In this document: positions 12,701 to 26,795 of the stretch, piece after piece | Position numbering within the stretch: the first letter of the stretch is position 1 | Layout of the letters: each line of letters begins with the position of its first letter | From: Lethocerus indicus | Taxonomy: Eukaryota; Arthropoda; Insecta; Hemiptera; Belostomatidae | NCBI GenBank assembly: GCA_019843655.1 | Contig: JACDQD010000001.1 | Location: forward strand, 45,539,659 to 45,603,658 | Reading direction: 5' to 3' | Length of the DNA stretch: 64,000 bases | The notes under the pieces: model-generated | What the model saw: only the letters and a program-made list of their open reading frames with translations | Told to the model about the DNA's origin: nothing | Databases searched by the model: none | Made by a program: the position numbers and the translations under genes

Positions 12701-13380
12701 ACTTCGAACGAATCCCACAGCGTTGCTCGAAGGTTTCAGCCTTCCGATAAGAGGGTCTTCCCCCCTCAGTTTCATGCTCAGTGTGGTGTACACGGATCAC
12801 TGGCTCAGATTCGCAGGTTCCTAGACGTTGAGCTAAAAGCAGATGCTATTAATAAGAATAATAGATAGTAGGCAGATATGAGAGCTTGCCCTCTCAATGG
12901 CTAATAAAGGATTTTGTGGTCAGGAACCAAAAAAAATGACTCGGGTAGGGAAGGATTTCGACATAATCTGTCGGGTAAACAGTAGGGGTGGTTTCTGTCA
13001 GGCGTTTCAGCCGTTCGTCGATATTTTGTTTTCACCAGTCTCCATGTATTCCATTCTGTCCCTTCGCCTTTTCTACCAGGTGGGTTTTTCTTTGCTTTTC
13101 TTATGGGAATTAATTACATCTCGGGCGATGCGGTAGCTATTTTTCAGGTTTTTATACCGAGTTTTGCTGACCAGATCGGAAGCGATCAGGCTAGAATGTC
13201 CCCCCACCGGGCTTCGTTGGGTAGGGGTATCGGTGTCCTGGAGTGGTGGTAAGGTTCGAGAGAGGGTCCGGGTGGTGTAAAAAATAGGGTTGAAGTGGGA
13301 GTAGAAGGGGTCGTTTGTCCTTGAACAATATGTTTCGCTTTCTCGGGGAGACCGGGCCGCGCTAACTGGGCTACAGCCGC
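9773..13380. other. Intergenic or intronic, nothing recognised
   Basis: CpG-rich, with a T run at 10139-10150 and a GT-rich stretch at 10077-10100. The longest frame (10162-10527, 121 codons) ends without a splice donor and has no family features. Confidence 0.45.
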
Positions 13381-13382
13381 TC

Positions 13383-13453
13383 AGTCGGTTAGAAGAAGGA
13401 TCGGGCGGCGGAGCAGTCCACCTAGGGAGCAACCTCTCACCGCCACACACACC
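13383..13453 (+). promoter_or_regulatory. Candidate transcription start and non-coding first exon
   Basis: An arthropod initiator TCAGT (13381-13385) starts a GC-rich stretch that ends in a strong splice donor, CACACC|GTAAGTACG (13454). The coding gene at 29921 needs an upstream 5' UTR exon, and this is a candidate about 16 kb away. No TATA box is seen and the assignment is inference only. Confidence 0.2.
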
Positions 13454-16400
13454 GTAAGTACGATCCGCCAGTTTTCAATAATCGGCATTCTGAAAATCCT
13501 TACTGAAAATCGGAATCCCCCACGGATTTACGGTCTCTCCCACTCCCCTAATATTCAAACTCGTTCTAATCCCGGAGTATTATAAATTTCTCCTCTGCCG
13601 TTTTAAAAATAAAGGTTTACACTCTCTCTCTCGCCTTCTAAACATATCTCGGCCAACTATTTACCTATATACAACGTAAAAATCTCGGGGATTTAGTCTC
13701 GCTCAAGTACAACGTCCGTTCTTAATTCGAGGATAAAAATGTACGGATTCTTTTTACCATACTCGCGGCATCTCGAGGACAAATTTTAAATTTAAACTGG
13801 TCGAGACCGCCGAGTGATTCTAGAATCGAAACGAAAGCTCCGGTACGCGCCCTTTTGAATCAAATTTTAAATTGGACGAATTATTTCTCCCTCGTCACTG
13901 TAAACGCGTATTACGCTGAGAGAAAAATTAATTTAAAATTTTTAATCGCCTTCGGAGCGATTTTAGGCTCGAATCTCCAAAAGCGTGGGGGGGGGGGGAG
14001 ATTCGGATAGAAAAATGGGGTGGAATCGGTTCAATTGCCGATGGCCGGAGCATTCTGCCGATGCTATTTGTATTCATCTTCTCCCCTTTCTCCGGATGGA
14101 GGTCGGGACCACGAGCGGCTCAGGGGAGCGCGGACCCGTGTTTATTGAACCGAGCTTAGCGGATAACTTTCCCCGCTATTAAATTTCTCGGAGGGAGGGT
14201 GGGGTCTTGTTCTTTTATTATTTCCTTTCTTCCCCGTCTGCTCTCGTTGTCGGTTTTGGGACTTTATAATTTTGAGAGTCCGGGACTTGGAATTGTTCGA
14301 TTCTATACGCTAGTCCTGGGCTAGTTAATTTTAATTTTTTTCAGAAGAACCGAGTACCCTAATTGAACGAGTACTCGGTGCGTGAAATGCGGAAATTCTA
14401 TTCCGAGCTACTGGCGTCGAGGTATATTTTCTAGTTCCTTCTCTAGTTTCTACTCTTTACACCTTCTGTGGGTTTCTCCCCGGAAATATTCATCGGGGGA
14501 TGGTTTTCCTCGATTTCGACCAAACCGTGAAGACTGTACCGACGGAGTGAACCACTGGGAAAAAAACCTTTCCTGCTGAAAAGTGTTGCCGTAGGAGGCT
14601 TAAAGAGATCCAGGTCCATCGTCAGGTCCATGACGTGATTCCATTAATCCTCTGCCCCTCCTAATGGCCCGACCGGCCTCGCCCGTACAGATGAGCATTG
14701 ACCGATTGAGCGGGTACAATATACGGCACTAAACTATATCCCTCATAAGTACTATCAACCGGTTTTCTACTGACGGAATGTTATTCACGATGGCGAGGGT
14801 CCGAAACGGAATAGTTTGCCGGGTGTTCCAAATGCCTTTCAAAGATGTGTATGCGCCATTTGAGCGTGGAGTATAGGAAGATGGTCGTAACTGAAAGTAC
14901 GTCTTCCGAGGATTTTAAGGTTTTCAAAAATGAGTTCCAGTTTACTCTTATCGAGTATATGTAATTTTTCGCGTCCATTGCCTTCCATCAGAATTTATGA
15001 AAAAAACACCAAATACGATATTTGCGGTATTTTTGTCTCACTCATTTTCCTAAAGTTGTAATAAGTATGAAAGGAAATAATAGTTATTTTTTGCGGAATT
15101 AATTCAAATTGTTTTCTCATTCTCTAGTATGTTCCAATTCGGTTTCTATTTGAGCTTTGAATTCTGGGGCTCGTGATACGAATTAGAAACATTATTAGCT
15201 AGTTACACCCGAAATAGGAAATATCGGCTACGGTGTATGATGTAATAACGGGTCAGGGCGCCCGCAAAATCGTAATATCTCAATTCTGTATATTTGCGGG
15301 TAGACGCGTAACAACATAAAATTGTAATAGAAGGTTTGGGGAGGGGGAAGCGCTTTGGATTCGGACTATTGACTGTCGCTCTACTCGCGTGCTCTCGGTT
15401 TCCGCTTTTCGCCATCGCTCTCGGCAGTTTCGAAAACCTGTGTAATCGCTCTTTCTCTAATGGAGCGTGTAAGGCCCGGCTCAAAACTGGAACTCGGGCG
15501 ATAATCTTCCAGCTTTTAAAGTTCGAAGCGTTTTTCTTCGCCTTTACTTTAAGCGCCGAGGACGGCTCAAGGACGGGGCTTAACTAACTTCAATCTGGGA
15601 GAGGAAGGCTTATCGAGAATATCTGCTTGGGGTTTGCACTTTGTTTTGCTGTAAGCCGACTCCGGAAGAAATACCTGAAATTGGACTTTTGCTGGAAAAT
15701 CGGTAAATCTTCTTTTCCGAGGAAACTCATTACCCTCAAGGGCTTCAGGAACCCCACATAGCAGAGCGCTACCTTCCCAGTGTAAGTTCTAGTCCAGAAA
15801 CGGCAGTCGCACTTCCTTTCATCTTTGATTATAGGCGAAAACCAAGTAGGAGACAAACGGGATTAAATGGATACAAAATAAATCCTTCGATTTAGGCGGC
15901 TCCTTTCGATTTCATGACCCGCGTCGAGACCGGTTTCATATCCTTTGGTGGAATTCTGGCACAGGTCAAACATCAGTGTCAATTCGGATCAACCGAATCG
16001 ATTACAGAGTTATTGTTTGCCCGGAAGTGTGATAATCCGAGCAAATAATTTGACTTAACTACAATATGTATTTCATCCAGTTGGAAGGTATAATATTTTT
16101 TTACCCGGAACACGTCTTCAGGGAGAGAGGTGGTACGTTCTCATTTTGCGTGCATTCTCTCGCTTGCCAAATCGTCATCGACTTCTCGCCATCGTCAGTA
16201 GCCGTCCGTTTATAACATATTTCCGGCCACCGACACGAAGCATTCCGTCGGAACTCTAGTCTTGTCGGCGCTTTGGTTTTTTACAGATTCCTTTAAATGC
16301 ACGAATTGTGCATTGTAATTTTCATTCAAACTAATATTATACTGTAGATATTCGATATGTTGAAATATCCGTGTGTGTTACTCTAATGTAACAAACTCAT

Positions 16401-17044
16401 GGAGTAGAGTTCTATAGAGAGATCTAAGCCCGTAATCAATTTAGATTTGCAATTTTTATTTAATCCCCTTTGAATTTATTGGTAAAAATATATAATTTTA
16501 ATTGGTATTATTACAGTCGACGAATCGTAAAATGAAGGAATTAACGAATGCGAATACCTTTCTATTCCCCTCAGTCGGAGAGTAGGGCAGTACTCAGAGC
16601 TCACGGATAGAATTAAGTGGGTCGTTTGGGAGTCTGTACTCCGGAGTTAGAGAAACAGAAACGCGAGACCTTTCTACGCGCCGTTCCACCATTAGGAGGC
16701 ACAATGCCTCCTCCGATCCCTTTTCCAGGGTGTTATGTCACGAGTCGTGGGCGTAAACTGCTCCTCATTTTCTCTCTTTTTCTTTCCATTTTATTCCCCC
16801 CTCCTCCCTCCCCCCTCTCGCTAATATCCTGGAAATTTCTGACAGTTTTCGGGCCGGCATTATCGGACGCGGTTCCCACGCGACGGTGGTCCCACCCGCG
16901 AGTATTCCGGTTGCGTTTACGCAAGACCCGATTCGCTCCGTTCGGATATTTCCAGACATGTCGACTGAGGTATCAGCCAGCGACCCTTTTTAGCGGTAAC
17001 CGAAGAAAAAGAATCCTTGACGAACTTTCGCGGGGAGAAACCGA
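13454..17044. other. Intergenic or intronic, repeats only
   Basis: Holds a G run (13986-13999), pyrimidine tracts and a family-A fragment at 16.15 kb. The 151-codon frame from 16617 runs into dispersed repeat C, which argues against a gene. Confidence 0.45.
16150..16213 (+). repeat. Family-A core fragment
   Basis: ATTCTCTCGCTTGCC, then CTTCTCGCCATCGTCAGTAG and CCGT. Only the end of the core is recognisable. Confidence 0.45.
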
Positions 17045-17160
17045 CAGCGAGAATGAGCTCACGATAAATTAGCTCAGGCCTTCAGTTTAAAGAATCAGTC
17101 ACCGGGCAGTTTGAGAGCAAAACTTTCACGGATACCAACCTGACGAGGGAACAGAGAAAA
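17045..17160 (+). repeat. Dispersed repeat C, copy 1
   Basis: Shares CAGTCACCGGGCAGTTTGAG, AGCAAAACTTTCACGGAT and ACCAACC, preceded by GATAAATTAG, with 28150-28270 in the same orientation. Confidence 0.6.
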
Positions 17161-17315
17161 ATAATACCGAGGAATTAACAGTAGAGAATGTTCTTGTTTG
17201 GGAGGTGGCAGAGATGAGAGAAAAAACTGTGCGGATTTAGTTTGAGCGGCCTTATATCTGCACTTTTGAGGAATCGGTCCTCGACACTAATATAATTCCG
17301 TAGTTTCTTCTGTCT

Positions 17316-17556
17316 CCTCTGGCCGGTTTGGTCCTTCCCAGGACCGGTTTCGGCCGCTCGCCATCTTCAGTAGCCGTTTGTTTGTTAGTACGGTTGTGAG
17401 TCACTCTGGTATATGGGACAGTAAGTCACCGTGCATACAGGAAGCTCTACAAGCGTCCCATGTGTAGAGTGACTCACAACGTACTGACAAACACACGGCT
17501 ACTGAAGATGGCGAGCGGCCGAAACCGATCTAACGAAAGACCGATCCGGCGAGAGG
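17316..17556. repeat. Near-palindromic pair of family-A cores
   Basis: The left arm, about 17316-17419, and the right arm, about 17455-17556, are inverted copies with only scattered mismatches, separated by ~35 bp. Both arms carry the family-A core (GGACCGGTTTCGGCCGCTCG, CCATCTTCAGTAGCCG; complement GAAGATGGCGAGCGGCCGAA) and the motif TGAGTCACTC next to the spacer. A transcript of this region could fold into a ~100-bp hairpin. Confidence 0.85.
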
Positions 17557-20500
17557 TTATTCCAAACCCTCGTAGATTACATAACGTTCAAAAATTCAAA
17601 AATATTAATTTATATTTTCATTGTTCTTGGTTCAATTTAAGAATTCGATTGCGTGTTGATCGTAAATTCAGAATAATTGGATTTGAATTTCATTTTAATT
17701 TGTCTCCCAAGCCAACGTCCCTTACTTGGTCAGAGAAAATTTGGACAGAACTCCGGGTCGGACCCTCAGCTCTGGGCTGTTCAGCATGTTGATATATTCA
17801 CCTTGCTCCTTTCGTTGTATTAAATGGCCTCTGCTTTCTAATCCACGAGGATATTCGAGTGCAAAACATCGCCTCAATAAATAAATAAAAATATATTACG
17901 TCCTTCGATTCCAGAAACTCCCTTCGCGAAAATGGCGTTACTACTACGTAGTCCGTTATTCCGGGACTACACCTACGGGACCGCACAATAGCGATATGTG
18001 GGTGATGTAGAACAGAAATTCGATTCTCTTTTTGTGCGAGAAAACTTAATTTACATAGCAATCTGCTTAAAAAACAAAACGGCTATTCGAAAACTTTGTT
18101 TAATAGTGTCGAGTAGTCCGATAGGGCGCGCCGAATTTCGGACGAGGTTTTGCAATTTCAACTGGCCTTTAAGTTGGACCGATTACCGCCCGGAATGTTT
18201 CATGTAGGAGTTTGGACCTGCAATCGAGTTGTAGGTAGTTGTATTTGTTACTACTAAAGAAAATTAATTTAATGTGGATTTCATTGCAAAAAATCATAAT
18301 CCTGCTGAAGACCGAACTGCGGTTGCTTTATACCGGAGTTCGTACCTGCGATTATTTTTTCGGGACGTCCTCCACCCAGAGAGACAAAACGCACGTACGA
18401 CTGAATTCAACTTGGCACGTGCTCGCGGTATTTCATTGTTTTACAGCGAGGAACAATAATAAAAATATGTATAGAAGCGAGACCGGAATAGGTCGACCGG
18501 TGAATGTAACCTGGTGGACACACGGGGGGAGACCGGGTTACGCAACGAGCTACTTTCGAGATCGAACTCCGGTCCAATGGCTATCCACACTCCGACGACC
18601 GAACCCCTCCCCTTACCCCAGCTCTGTACTTTTCCATTACATGAGTTTTCCAGCAGTCGATTTTCCGCTTTACGGAACGCCTCCAGTCCTCTGACGACCT
18701 CCCTTTTTAGCGGGGGAATTGAATAACGCGGACATTTCCACAGCCGCATTCGCCAACATTTTCGACTGTTCAAACCGAGATAGCTACTTGGTTATAAACA
18801 ATTGCCGGATCGAAACATTCGGCCGAATTATTCTCGTAAACCGACCGTAACTTTTCTGATCCTGAACAATCAAAATTCGTTATACAAACAATACGAAAAT
18901 TGTTTACACGTGTATATACATAAAAATAGTTGACAGGTTCGTTATTTTTATTTCTGACCGAGGCTATAATGAGGTCATGAGAAGCAGGATACGTTAGGCT
19001 CATATTTCCATTTTTCTATTTCCTTATATGACCCAAAAGCCACCTTGAATATACGAGCTCGAACTTCCGACTGTTATCCGCGCTTTTTTATGACAACGTC
19101 GTTCTCAGTCTCTTTATTGTTATTGGGGAATCTGAAAAAACGAAGTTTGAGCAGTACGGCCTTCGGGTCCTGACGCCACCACCTGGGAACAATTTATGCT
19201 ATTTCAAAGGCGGGAATGACCGTCTTTTATTATAATTATATTTTTTCTTTTTTAATAGTGCACCTACGTCATATCGTAGTACATTTGTGAAAGAGTGAAA
19301 CGCAATCTACTCTGTCTCTGAAGTTTATTTATGAAAAATAACAGTTTCAAAATTATTTGAATAAAATCATTTGTACGCTTTTATGTTAATTTTACGTTAT
19401 GAAAATTACATTTTCATTAAACTTTTTGCGCCTCCCTTTGAGGCTACCTGCTACTCCCTGGGGATGCCCGACGTGGATTAACGCGACGACGCGGATTCGA
19501 ACTCCTACGTGTATCGTATAGCAGGTTAATAGTTTCTGTACTTTTTTGTTCCATAGTGACTAAGTCCTCTCGGCTACAGCTCAATACAGAAAAATTTCCG
19601 GCTCCATTGGAGTTTTTCCAATATCATTCTCCGCCGATCCGGGTTCGGTTTTTATGTCTGCATAAAAACCGAGTAGAAGGCCCATTAAAAAGATTAATTA
19701 ATAGACCGAACGTCTGTCATTTTCCGCTCCTGCGGAAAATAAGTAAGGATTTAAGTAGCCTCGTGTTTTTTTCGCTGTGCGCTCGAAGGCCAGTGGCCAG
19801 GAGGAGAAAGGCCCCCTCTGATACCCGCGTTCTCTCTGCCTCCACTTTGGTTATTAAGTGTGGTGGGATTGTGAAACCTGTGAAGAAATGCAACGCTTTA
19901 TCGGCCACTTTTTTTCCCCCACCCGAGCTCATTCCGTTCGTATTCTTCCCTTTTGTTTTTCCCCGGAACCCACTCGGTTCCCGGCTAGGGTTTCGCTGAC
20001 TCGTCGACCGAAGTTCGAGCGCGATTCAGATTTAAACCGTACATGCGATTTTGGACTAACCCCGACTACACTTCTACTCGGTAAAAAATTCTCGAATCCA
20101 CTGTGCGTGTAAAGTTTCCACGAATACCTACCATTTCCAGTTTCGAATAATTTGGGCGTAGAGAGAGCGTAACATATTTTCCAAAATGGCCCATTGACGT
20201 TAATTTCCGGTTTACAGCCCCCTTACTTGGATTTTAACAACCGACTATTTTATTACGCCTCACAAATATTGAGAATTTTTAAGACGTCGGCTGAAAACGA
20301 AATATTAGGATTTTGCTCCCGGTCTGAATATCACAGATTATACACAGAACAAATAGTGAAATTTTAAACAACTGTGTGTGATACCAGTACGAACATATTC
20401 CCACAGGAATAATTCTGTCTCTTCTTTGGCTATTGTTAGATTAAGAAAGAGAGCTGTACTGGGTGAGAAAAACTACTACCGGAAGTAGAGAAATTCGAAA

Positions 20501-20969
20501 GAATTATTTTTGTATAAGTAGGCCTTAATTTATCGCCCCCGATTATTATCCAATAATATTATTAAACAAAAAGTAATTGAATTGTAAAAATCAAAATTTC
20601 GAAAGAAGTTTATGTGACTTCTCGTGTCATCGAGGAAGAAAAGGTTCATCCACCAGTAGTTCGTGATCATGAGACACTTATTCAAATTCTTAACACTCTT
20701 ACAACACCCGGGAGTGCTGCTTGTATTATATTTCCGTAAAATGAGATTTTACGATTGCAATGCTTGATTTAGCTGACAGGAGATAAGCCTTTCAGATGTG
20801 TTTGATGTTGTGTGACATTAATAAAGTATTTTCTATATAATGTAATATAAAGTTTAGATTCAGTCACTAGGCAGTTCCCATGCCGACACGATGAACTAAA
20901 AATATAAAATAAATACAAAATAAAAACGCATCATCTTTTCACATAATTAGATTTTATATATAGATCAGG

Positions 20970-21005
20970 CATCTAATGACGATGGCGAGAAACTGAAACT
21001 GACTT
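20970..21005 (-). repeat. Family-A core fragment
   Basis: TGACGATGGCGAGAAACTGA then AACTGACTT resembles the complement of the core (CTGAAGATGGCGAGCAGCCGA). Short and tentative. Confidence 0.35.
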
Positions 21006-24000
21006 GAATTTGATCCGAATAAACTTATTTTAATGTTAAACCGTATGCATGGATGGTAGGAAAAGCTGTGGAAAAGACAATTGTGATAGTCGCAACGGTG
21101 ACTTTCGCCTTTTGTAGGAGGAATTACACTTGGAAGGGGGCAAAAAAGTGGAATGCGATTCTGGGACGAATACGTCGCGGATATTATGGGATTCGCGATT
21201 TGCACCGGACGTTTCGCGTGACGATTGGAACTGGCGGCTTCCTATTTTTCATTAGTCCGCCTCCTCGTCTATAATTTCTGCCCGTGAAGTATGTCACTGC
21301 GGAGAAATGAGGATGACTATGTAGTAAGGCCCGCGGGCCTGTGTACGTTTCTTAATCCACATCATCATATATCGCTAACAATGATGGCCGAAGTTGCACC
21401 GCCATAATTATATTTATTAAGGGCTAATTTATTTCCTTCAGGTTCAATTTATTCAGTAGGAAGTAAGGCCATTGACTCGCACGTTTTTTTTTTAATTCAT
21501 TTTCTCTTCTGTTTGACATGTATGGAAGTTTTGCTCTCACAACTGCTTGGTGTTTGGTTCCTTAACCTTTCATTCTGAACTAATACCCTACCATTAATGA
21601 TAGACCCATCATTGCGAATGAATTTCCACGAATTGTTCTACCGTCCTTTTTAAAATTATTACATGCGATTGTGATTATACTCCAGCTTGTTAGGCCACGC
21701 CCGCCTTTCCGCCGTTGAGGTAGCGGGAGACGACAGGCGTAAGCGTGTTACAAAAGGTGGACGACTCCCGGGAATATTCTCGATTTCTACTCTTCGTAGT
21801 CCCGATGTGGCCTCGCCGCCTCCGCGAGGTGGAGTGTCGCAGGCGGTAAGAAGCTGACGCAGGGAATGGGCCCACGGTGAGGAGGAACGATTCAGTTCTG
21901 AACGAGAGCTTGATGAACCAGTCCACAGGCAGTCTTGAGAGCCGAATCCTCGCCCATGCCAACCTCCAAATGTCGATTTTCCCCAACGGTCGACGCATAA
22001 GAGGTTGTCACGACGAAAAGGAGACTGTCGGTGTTAATCGCTTACCCTTTTCCGACTCAGCCTGTCTTTACCTCTAGTCCCGACCCTTAGAACAGGGTTC
22101 GACCTATTCTATAGATGAATGGAGTTAAGCTCGTTGGCACAAGTCACCGGCAGCCATATCCGCGCTCCGCGATCAGATGCGATCAAGGCCGCCGATTACC
22201 GTTTACGGGGAATACGCGTGTCGAACGAATATATACTTCCGGCTTTTCCTCGGTCGAACGACGGTATTTCGTTCGAATCGTCGTCCTCATCGTGCGCATT
22301 TCAGCAACCCGGATTATGAAGGAGTTATGCGTTCTGCCATACTGGAATATGCCGGCAGAGACCAAGTACTGCCGAGTACTCTATCTCCCCGAACGACGGG
22401 GGAACTTGTACGGATAAGAGGGAAAAGTGACGAGGGGAGCACCGAGGGTATGAAAACCAGTTAACACTAGGTTTACGGACGCTTCCCTCGTTAAATGGAT
22501 GAAAGTCAGCACAAGTGGTAAAAAGAATGCAAACGGATTTTGTAATTTTCCAACTGAAATCCGAACTGCGTCATTTTGACGCGTCCTGTAAACCTAGGAA
22601 AGGGTTAAGGAACTAACCGGAAAAATTTACCTTTGTCAGCACGCATGAACTTGATTCGACTCACTCGCACCCACGCTAGTGTCCCGACACCTTGTGCACA
22701 CGCGCTACTTCTTGTACGAAGAACAATTGTCACTCCCCAACGAAGATTCGCTCGGATAAACCGACGGCAAAAATGAATAGTAATAAATTAGTTCGGAATT
22801 TTATGTTGAAGACACATTCTCCGGTCGGTCGTGAAAGCAAGATTTTCATGCGAGACGGAGTTCGGGGTGTTCTCTGATATTTGAAGGCGAAAGATTTGGG
22901 TGAAAGAAGGTGAAAATCCGGAGGGTCGTAGGCCAGAAGGGAAAATCATATGGTAAAGTAGGGGCGGCAGACAACGGTTATGGAATAAGTGAAATAGGAG
23001 CGAGCCCACCCTCTCCCCCACTCCGAGGCTGTCCTAATTCCGAGTTGGGAGCGGTTTCACTAATAACCCCCTTTCCTGCGAAACTGGTCTCGGGCGTTGC
23101 ATAAAGCGTCAACCAGGTGCCCGGGTTAAGCTCGCATTAGGCATTCTGTTGTGCGATCCATTATATAAAAATATTGAAAGATATTTGCGGCCAGATATTA
23201 TAGGGAAAGTCCGGTATTGAACACTGCATAGCGTTACTTTGTAACAATAATAAAAATTGCAATCAAATGAGCCTATTAGTGCTCCTGAGCTCCACTCCTT
23301 AATTGGTTGAAAACTGCAATTGAAAGAACAATTTGAAGGGAGAATGATACCTGATTTTCATGGCGGCTGGCCGAATTATTCCTCGATTGCGTTGGACCAT
23401 TCTGTCAGGTCCACGCTCCAAAATAAATAAACTGTTATTTAAGAATAATGATCATATACTGCGACTTTATATTTACACGTTGTGTTTCTTAAAAATTATA
23501 AAAAACACATTGATAGAGAAAAATGTGTGCCTTTACTGCATACCTTATGAACTGTCTTCACCTTGTTGGTACTTTGCCCATAGCCCGGTGAATTTCGGTA
23601 GGAAGAATTAAAGGTAACGGAGTAATTTGAGATTTCGGATGGAAAGAATAGACAGACACGTCTATTAATATTAGTTTTACTACTATTGTAATATAAATGT
23701 TTTTGTATTTTTTTTTCAACTGTAAATTTGCTTGCTCGAATTGATCCGGTGGCGGATCAAATGTTCATCAATTACAACATTTTAACGGATTAAACGACCG
23801 GAGAATACTTATTAAATGTTAATACTTGTACTAATTAATTTGTTAAAACATTGTTCAATATTTGCTATTAAATGTTTGTTATTCTGGTCGTAACATCGAA
23901 TACTATTTATTGCCGAAGACTGTACAATAAGGTTGATTTAAATGAAAAAAAAATTTTGAGACTAGAGATTATTAACCCCCAACCTGCCTTTGCACATTAT

Positions 24001-24599
24001 ACACGCCCCCACGTACAGAGAAAACATAGGAGCATACTCGTTAGTAGGCCCGATTAAGTGTTGAAGTACAGAAATAAACTACCGTGGTGAGAGACGACGG
24101 TTGGGGGGCCCTAACCTGCAATGCCGGCTAAATTAATGACCCCATCATGTCGGGCCGAGATTGCCTAAGCGGCCCCTAAATTTCCAGTCCAGAGCCGTAA
24201 TTTTATTCGGGACTGGAAAAAATGTTAGATAACGCGGAACTGATGAAAAAAATTAATAACAACATTATTAATGTACACAGGCGTTGCGCAAAAGAATAGC
24301 GAGTTTTACCGAAATCTAAAAATGTTAATCTGCCAGCTCTAAAGGTTTTTTTTTGGCTTACTTTTTTTTTACATATTTTGGCTTATGCAACTATGAATTA
24401 TAATTTGCTTAATATGCTGGGCACGATCGACAATATATCGACTTGGCCAAATGTTGCCACATAAATTAAAAAAGAAAATTAGGTTAGAATGAAATGACCA
24501 TTACCTTTGAAATATATAAGAAGGGGTTTGAAACAGGGGTTGAACCAGATCTAAGGTCAATATATCATTTCCGCGATTGGTTTTTAATACATCACAATT

Positions 24600-24655
24600 C
24601 TTGCGACCGAGTTCCTCCCTGGCCGATTTTTTCGGCTTCTCGCCATCGTCAGTAC
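24600..24655 (+). repeat. Family-A core fragment
   Basis: TCCTCCCTGGCCGATTTTTT then CGGCTTCTCGCCATCGTCAG matches the second hairpin of the core; the first hairpin is mostly deleted. Confidence 0.5.
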
Positions 24656-26673
24656 TATTCCTTCAGTAGAACACAAACGCAAATTCCAATATTTTTCCCT
24701 ACGGCCTGACTGGAACAGGCCTACCGCCTTAAAAGTTGCACCGATTAATCAAAATATTTGAATCAATTAAAAAATCCTTCATAAGGAGCAAAATCGGGGG
24801 GAGGGCGGGTCGAGCTCGGAGAGAACATTCCAAAAAACTGTTGCGCTGTTATAATTTCGTAACTCTCGAAACCATTAAAGAGCGTGCAACCTTGTAATTA
24901 GATTCAGACCATTACCCTATAAAAATGTTACGATTCAATTCTTTCTCTATTTAATTGCATAAGCCAATAAACGACGTTAGATCTTGTGTATTAATTGAAA
25001 GGATCAATTTTTCGTTACAAGGATGTGCCTATTTTTATTTTTGTTGCTTCAGTATTTTGCAAATGTACAAGCGGCGTTGAAACTTTCATGCTTCGATTTA
25101 CATTAAGGTCAGAATCGGTATTTTGTACTTTTTAGGTCTTTAATGAGTGCGAAATTGCGCTTAAAAGTCTCCACTGAGTAGGTCCTGTTCCTTTTGTTCA
25201 CTATTGTTCTTCTGTTCCGAATCGGCTGTGTACGAATCAAGGAGACCTACATACATCGCTGCCGGCGAGATTCCAAACTGGCACATAATTTCGTATCAAT
25301 TTAACGCCAGATTTTTCTATTCCACACCGATTTCGGCGTCTCACCAAAGCCAGTTGCACTAGAACACTATCACTCGTAGGCCTTGTTCTTACAACGTCCC
25401 AATACTAGATTGGATCCGGACATCATTCATGGCATGAAATCCGTTCATATCTTTGGTTATTTTTTATTCCTGTTTTAATAACCCTTTTTCATTTATGGAA
25501 ACTTTTATTTATAATAAAATTAATTTATAAGTAAATTAAACTCACGAAGTTACTCTGCCACAAGAGATTTCCTACTGGAGCCCTACAAAAGTTCAATCCA
25601 TTCAACTTCTGGTCGCGGAAACCTTCGCTCGTTAAATATACGATTCGTTTAATTTAACGACGAACTGTTGTTTTCCGTTTGACTGCCGCTTATAAACCGG
25701 CATTCACCGGCCGGATTACATGGAAGTTTGGTGCATGGAAAAGTATTCCGGCCCCTTTCTGAAATCGAGGTCGTGGTCCACGCAGAAAAAGAGAAAACGC
25801 TTTCGGAGAAAAGGATGCATTAATAAAAATAAAGATGACTGCAGAGAACACTATCGATTATGTGGTGAGACGTAGCAACGTTTTCTTTGCAAGTAACGGG
25901 CCAGCCACTAGATGGTGACACAGTCTGGAGTTAGAGCACAAGAACATGGCGCTTACTAAAGCGCATGGTATGAACAGTTTTCAAAATGTAGTCCTACTTG
26001 AGAAAAAGTAAAAGAAAAGTTAATTCCCATTAGGCTTTAAACTTCACTTGTTTTTAGTTATTCTGGTTACTGAGGTACATAGTTACAGTCTGATTCTGCA
26101 TCCAAATTAGACTCTGGGAAGCCCCTTCGGAATACTCCCATGCCTCTTTCGATACGTCCAAATGGTTTTAATTTTGTTAATAATTTTATGATAATAAATT
26201 AAACGTAATTCCTCCGTAACTATCGGTGCAGTAATATTACAGCTATAACTTTTTCATTACATTTTTCTGCAACCCTTTCTCACCGTGATTTTCCCCGCGA
26301 AGGACACCGGAGGTGCATTGGTGTATGGACCCAGCGTCCGCACTAATATCGCGTCAACACCGTCGCCAAGCTGTTACTGAGTCGGTTCCTTTCCTCATCA
26401 TGTTTAAATATGACTTTCTCAAATCTTCGTTCCTTCATTGTCGTTTGAGAGTCCCGAATGTTTTCTCTTTCGTTTGTGTAAGGTCAAGGGCGTCCCAAGT
26501 CTTCCCAAGTGTACCACTTATTTTTGTTTTTATCATTGGGGTAAATAGGGAGTTTAGTTTAGAGAACTCGATTGGTTTTTCCCAAGGCACAGTTCTGTGC
26601 TCCAGAAGTGTGGAGCCGACACGTTTCCCTGATTATTGTGTGACTATATGTTTCTCTCATTGAGTTGTATTGT

Positions 26674-26795
<122 letters not shown>

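Noticed and set aside
16617..17072. 151-codon frame as a gene
   Set aside because: Composition is low-complexity, it ends inside dispersed repeat C, and there is no recognisable domain.
19556..19999. 147-codon frame as a gene
   Set aside because: No motif, and a 71-codon frame lies opposite it; typical of non-coding GC-rich DNA.
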